A program made the position numbers and the translations under genes. From contig CAYPXH010000002.1 of the NCBI GenBank assembly GCA_964414755.1, positions 1-64,000 on the forward strand: 64,000 nucleotides of DNA, read 5' to 3'. This document shows positions 62,406 through 64,000 of this stretch, piece by piece. Each line of letters starts with the position of its first letter. Position 1 is the first letter of the stretch. The notes beneath the pieces were generated by a model, which saw only the letters and a list, made by a program, of their open reading frames with translations, did no database searches and had not been told where the DNA came from. Origin of the DNA: JAEUKQ01 sp964414755. Lineage in GTDB: Bacteria; Pseudomonadota; Alphaproteobacteria; JAEUKQ01.

Positions 62406-63327
62406 TTTGAATACAATGCAGAGCATGATAAAAGATTCCATGCAACTTTCGCAAAAAAAGCCATATCTCTTTTCATTTGGATCACGTGTTTTAGCAGCGT
62501 GGCGTTTATTTTTATATGCGCTAATTAATCTGGTTTTTATTAGCACACAACTGGTACTTCGTGCCATTAATGGCGATAAAATATCGGGATTCCCAATTTT
62601 TTATCATCGCTTATGTTGTCGTGTTTTAGGATTAGATATTATCACCAAAGGGACGCAATCACCACACCGTCCAACCCTATATGTTGCAAACCATACCAGC
62701 TATACCGATATTATTTCTTTTGCCACGCTGATGCCAATTTCATTTATTGGTAAACAAGAAATTGCGAATTGGCCAATTTTTGGGTTATTAGCAAAGCTTC
62801 AACGAACAGTCTTTATTGATCGTAAACGTCATAATACGGATGCACATCGTGATTCAATAACAGGTAGGTTGCAAGAAGGAGACAGCCTGATGTTATTTCC
62901 TGAAGGAACAACCAATGATGGAAACCGGTTATTACCCTTCCGCAGCTCGTTATTTGCTGTGGCTGAAACACCATTAGTTCATGATCAACGTGTGACATCT
63001 TCATATGTTTGGGTACAACCAGTTTCAATATCATACACCCATTTGAACGGGTTGCCATTGGGGTATAGCTGGCGTCATCTTGTTGCTTGGTATGGTGATA
63101 TTGGTTTTGCCGAACATATGTGGCAATTGCTTAGATTAGGTAGAATTACTATTCGAATAGAATTTCATGAGCCGGTAAACATAACACAATTTAAGTCCCG
63201 TAAGGAGATGAGTGATTACTGTTTTAAAAAAGTTGAAAAGGGCTTTTATGATGCCATAACCGGCCGGCCCTGGACTGGTCCAGAACAGCTATTATCTAAA
63301 GATCAGCGGAAAACAGATCAATCATGA
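62389..63327 (+). CDS. OlsA-like 1-acyl-sn-glycerol-3-phosphate-type acyltransferase (PlsC family)
   Basis: A 312-residue membrane-bound acyltransferase. The catalytic NHTSYTD (H-x4-D) at about 103-109 and FPEGTTNDGNRLLPF are clear, and an N-terminal hydrophobic segment (about 35-60) anchors it. PlsC-family OlsA adds the second acyl chain to lyso-ornithine lipid; with the upstream OlsB-like gene this is the likely role, but ordinary phospholipid synthesis is possible. Its TGA overlaps the miaB ATG (ATGA). Confidence 0.82.
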   Translation: MVVRNNLNTMQSMIKDSMQLSQKKPYLFSFGSRVLAAWRLFLYALINLVFISTQLVLRAINGDKISGFPIFYHRLCCRVLGLDIITKGTQSPHRPTLYVANHTSYTDIISFATLMPISFIGKQEIANWPIFGLLAKLQRTVFIDRKRHNTDAHRDSITGRLQEGDSLMLFPEGTTNDGNRLLPFRSSLFAVAETPLVHDQRVTSSYVWVQPVSISYTHLNGLPLGYSWRHLVAWYGDIGFAEHMWQLLRLGRITIRIEFHEPVNITQFKSRKEMSDYCFKKVEKGFYDAITGRPWTGPEQLLSKDQRKTDQS

Positions 63328-64000
63328 AAAAGGTATTTATCAAAAGCTATGGCTGTCAGATGAATCATTATGACTCAGAGAGAATGCTTGAATCCCTGAC
63401 CCCCCTGGCTTTTCAGCAAACCGAATCGGTTGAAGAGGCCGATATGATTATTTTAAATACCTGCCATATTCGTGAAAAAGCTGCTGATAAGCTATTTTCT
63501 GATTTGGGGCGCTTGAATCAACTGAAAAACAGGCGTCAGCAACAAGGTCAACAAACCGTTCTAACGGTAGCGGGGTGTGTCGCTCAAGCCGAAGGGGAAG
63601 AAATACAAAAACGCGCACCTTATGTTGATATTGTTATTGGTCCGCAGGCATATCATCGCTTGCCGCAAATTCTTGAAACGCCAGCCCATCAAAACGCTGA
63701 TGAGAAAATTTCTGCTTTCGGGGTTGTTGATACCGAATTTCCGGTCGAGTCAAAATTTGATCATTTACCAAAAAACCGCAGCAAAACAAACGTTTCGGCT
63801 TTTTTAACAATTCAGGAAGGCTGCGATAAATTTTGCACATTTTGTGTGGTGCCTTATACAAGGGGTGCTGAAAGTTCGAGACCCGTTAGTGATATTGTCA
63901 AAGAAGCACAACAGCTGGTAAGGAATGGTGCACAGGAAATAATCTTATTAGGCCAAAATGTAAATGCTTATCATGGAATATCTGAAAAAAATGCTGAAAG
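63324..64000 (+). CDS. miaB: tRNA-2-methylthio-N6-dimethylallyladenosine synthase MiaB, 5' part
   Basis: The frame from ATG 63324 is open to the window edge (about 225 residues). The methylthiotransferase N-terminal domain has FIKSYGCQMN, ILNTCHIREKA and VAGCVAQ, supplying three cluster cysteines. The radical SAM domain starts IQEGCDKFCTFCVVPYTRG (C-x3-C-x2-C). The NVNAYHG segment follows. MiaB adds the methylthio group to A37 of tRNAs. It is coupled to the PlsC-like gene by an ATGA overlap. Confidence 0.96.
   Translation, partial: MKKVFIKSYGCQMNHYDSERMLESLTPLAFQQTESVEEADMIILNTCHIREKAADKLFSDLGRLNQLKNRRQQQGQQTVLTVAGCVAQAEGEEIQKRAPYVDIVIGPQAYHRLPQILETPAHQNADEKISAFGVVDTEFPVESKFDHLPKNRSKTNVSAFLTIQEGCDKFCTFCVVPYTRGAESSRPVSDIVKEAQQLVRNGAQEIILLGQNVNAYHGISEKNAE

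Overview
The window is a scaffold piece from an AT-rich alphaproteobacterium. The gene orders mnmE-mnmG-rsmG, hemH-hemE | maf-coaE-dnaQ, secB/tim44-mltA, hemW-rdgB-rph | hrcA-grpE-dnaK-dnaJ and phoR-pstSCAB-phoU-phoB, together with proteins typical of the class (Fe-S thioredoxin-like ferredoxin, Tim44-like, bactofilin, TIGR02186, OlsB/OlsA), support the class. The low GC and decayed insertion sequences suggest a host-associated or small-genome lineage (Rhodospirillales- or Holosporales-like), but the sequence alone does not fix the genus. TGA is used as a stop. 100 Ns at 36688-36787 mark a scaffold gap.

Layout. 1-4.6 kb is an accessory island. It holds two decayed IS1595-family transposases and a plasmid-type partition cassette: a ParA ATPase, a ribbon-helix-helix protein, and, directly upstream of parA, about 440 bp built of degenerate 8-bp units (consensus TWTCWKTA). 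A second four-unit cluster lies near an unrecognised ORF. The island sits next to rsmG, where alphaproteobacteria usually carry the chromosomal parAB. 4.6-13.3 kb is a leftward block: rsmG, mnmG, mnmE, a ferredoxin, a DUF6489-like protein, rho, hemJ, hemH, hemE. 13,260-13,516 is a likely replication origin, with several DnaA boxes between divergent hemE and maf. 13.5-18.7 kb runs mostly rightward: maf, coaE, dnaQ, secB (reverse), tim44-like, mltA, smr.

18.7-30.6 kb is mixed housekeeping: hslVU, HIT, comM, an EamA transporter, gshB, cytochrome b561, yraN, rsmI, an LppC-type lipoprotein, hemW, rdgB, rph. 30.8-36.5 kb is the heat-shock block hrcA-grpE-dnaK-dnaJ followed by nth. After the gap come bactofilin, an adenosine-kinase-like PfkB protein, typA and an AmpG-like permease.

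41.8-49.2 kb is a complete phosphate regulon (phoR, pstS, pstC, pstA, pstB, phoU, phoB, all on the minus strand) with a clear Pho box before pstS. phoB has no ATG/GTG/TTG/CTG upstream of its receiver-domain acidic pocket; an ATA sits where an ATGA-type overlap start is expected. The last 15 kb carries a secreted beta-sandwich-like protein, mutS, a lipoprotein, murJ, trpS, a TauE-TIGR02186-UspA group, an NfuA-type scaffold, a VanX-type dipeptidase, tsaB-rimI, a Fur/Mur regulator, an ornithine-lipid pair (olsB-olsA) and the 5' part of miaB.
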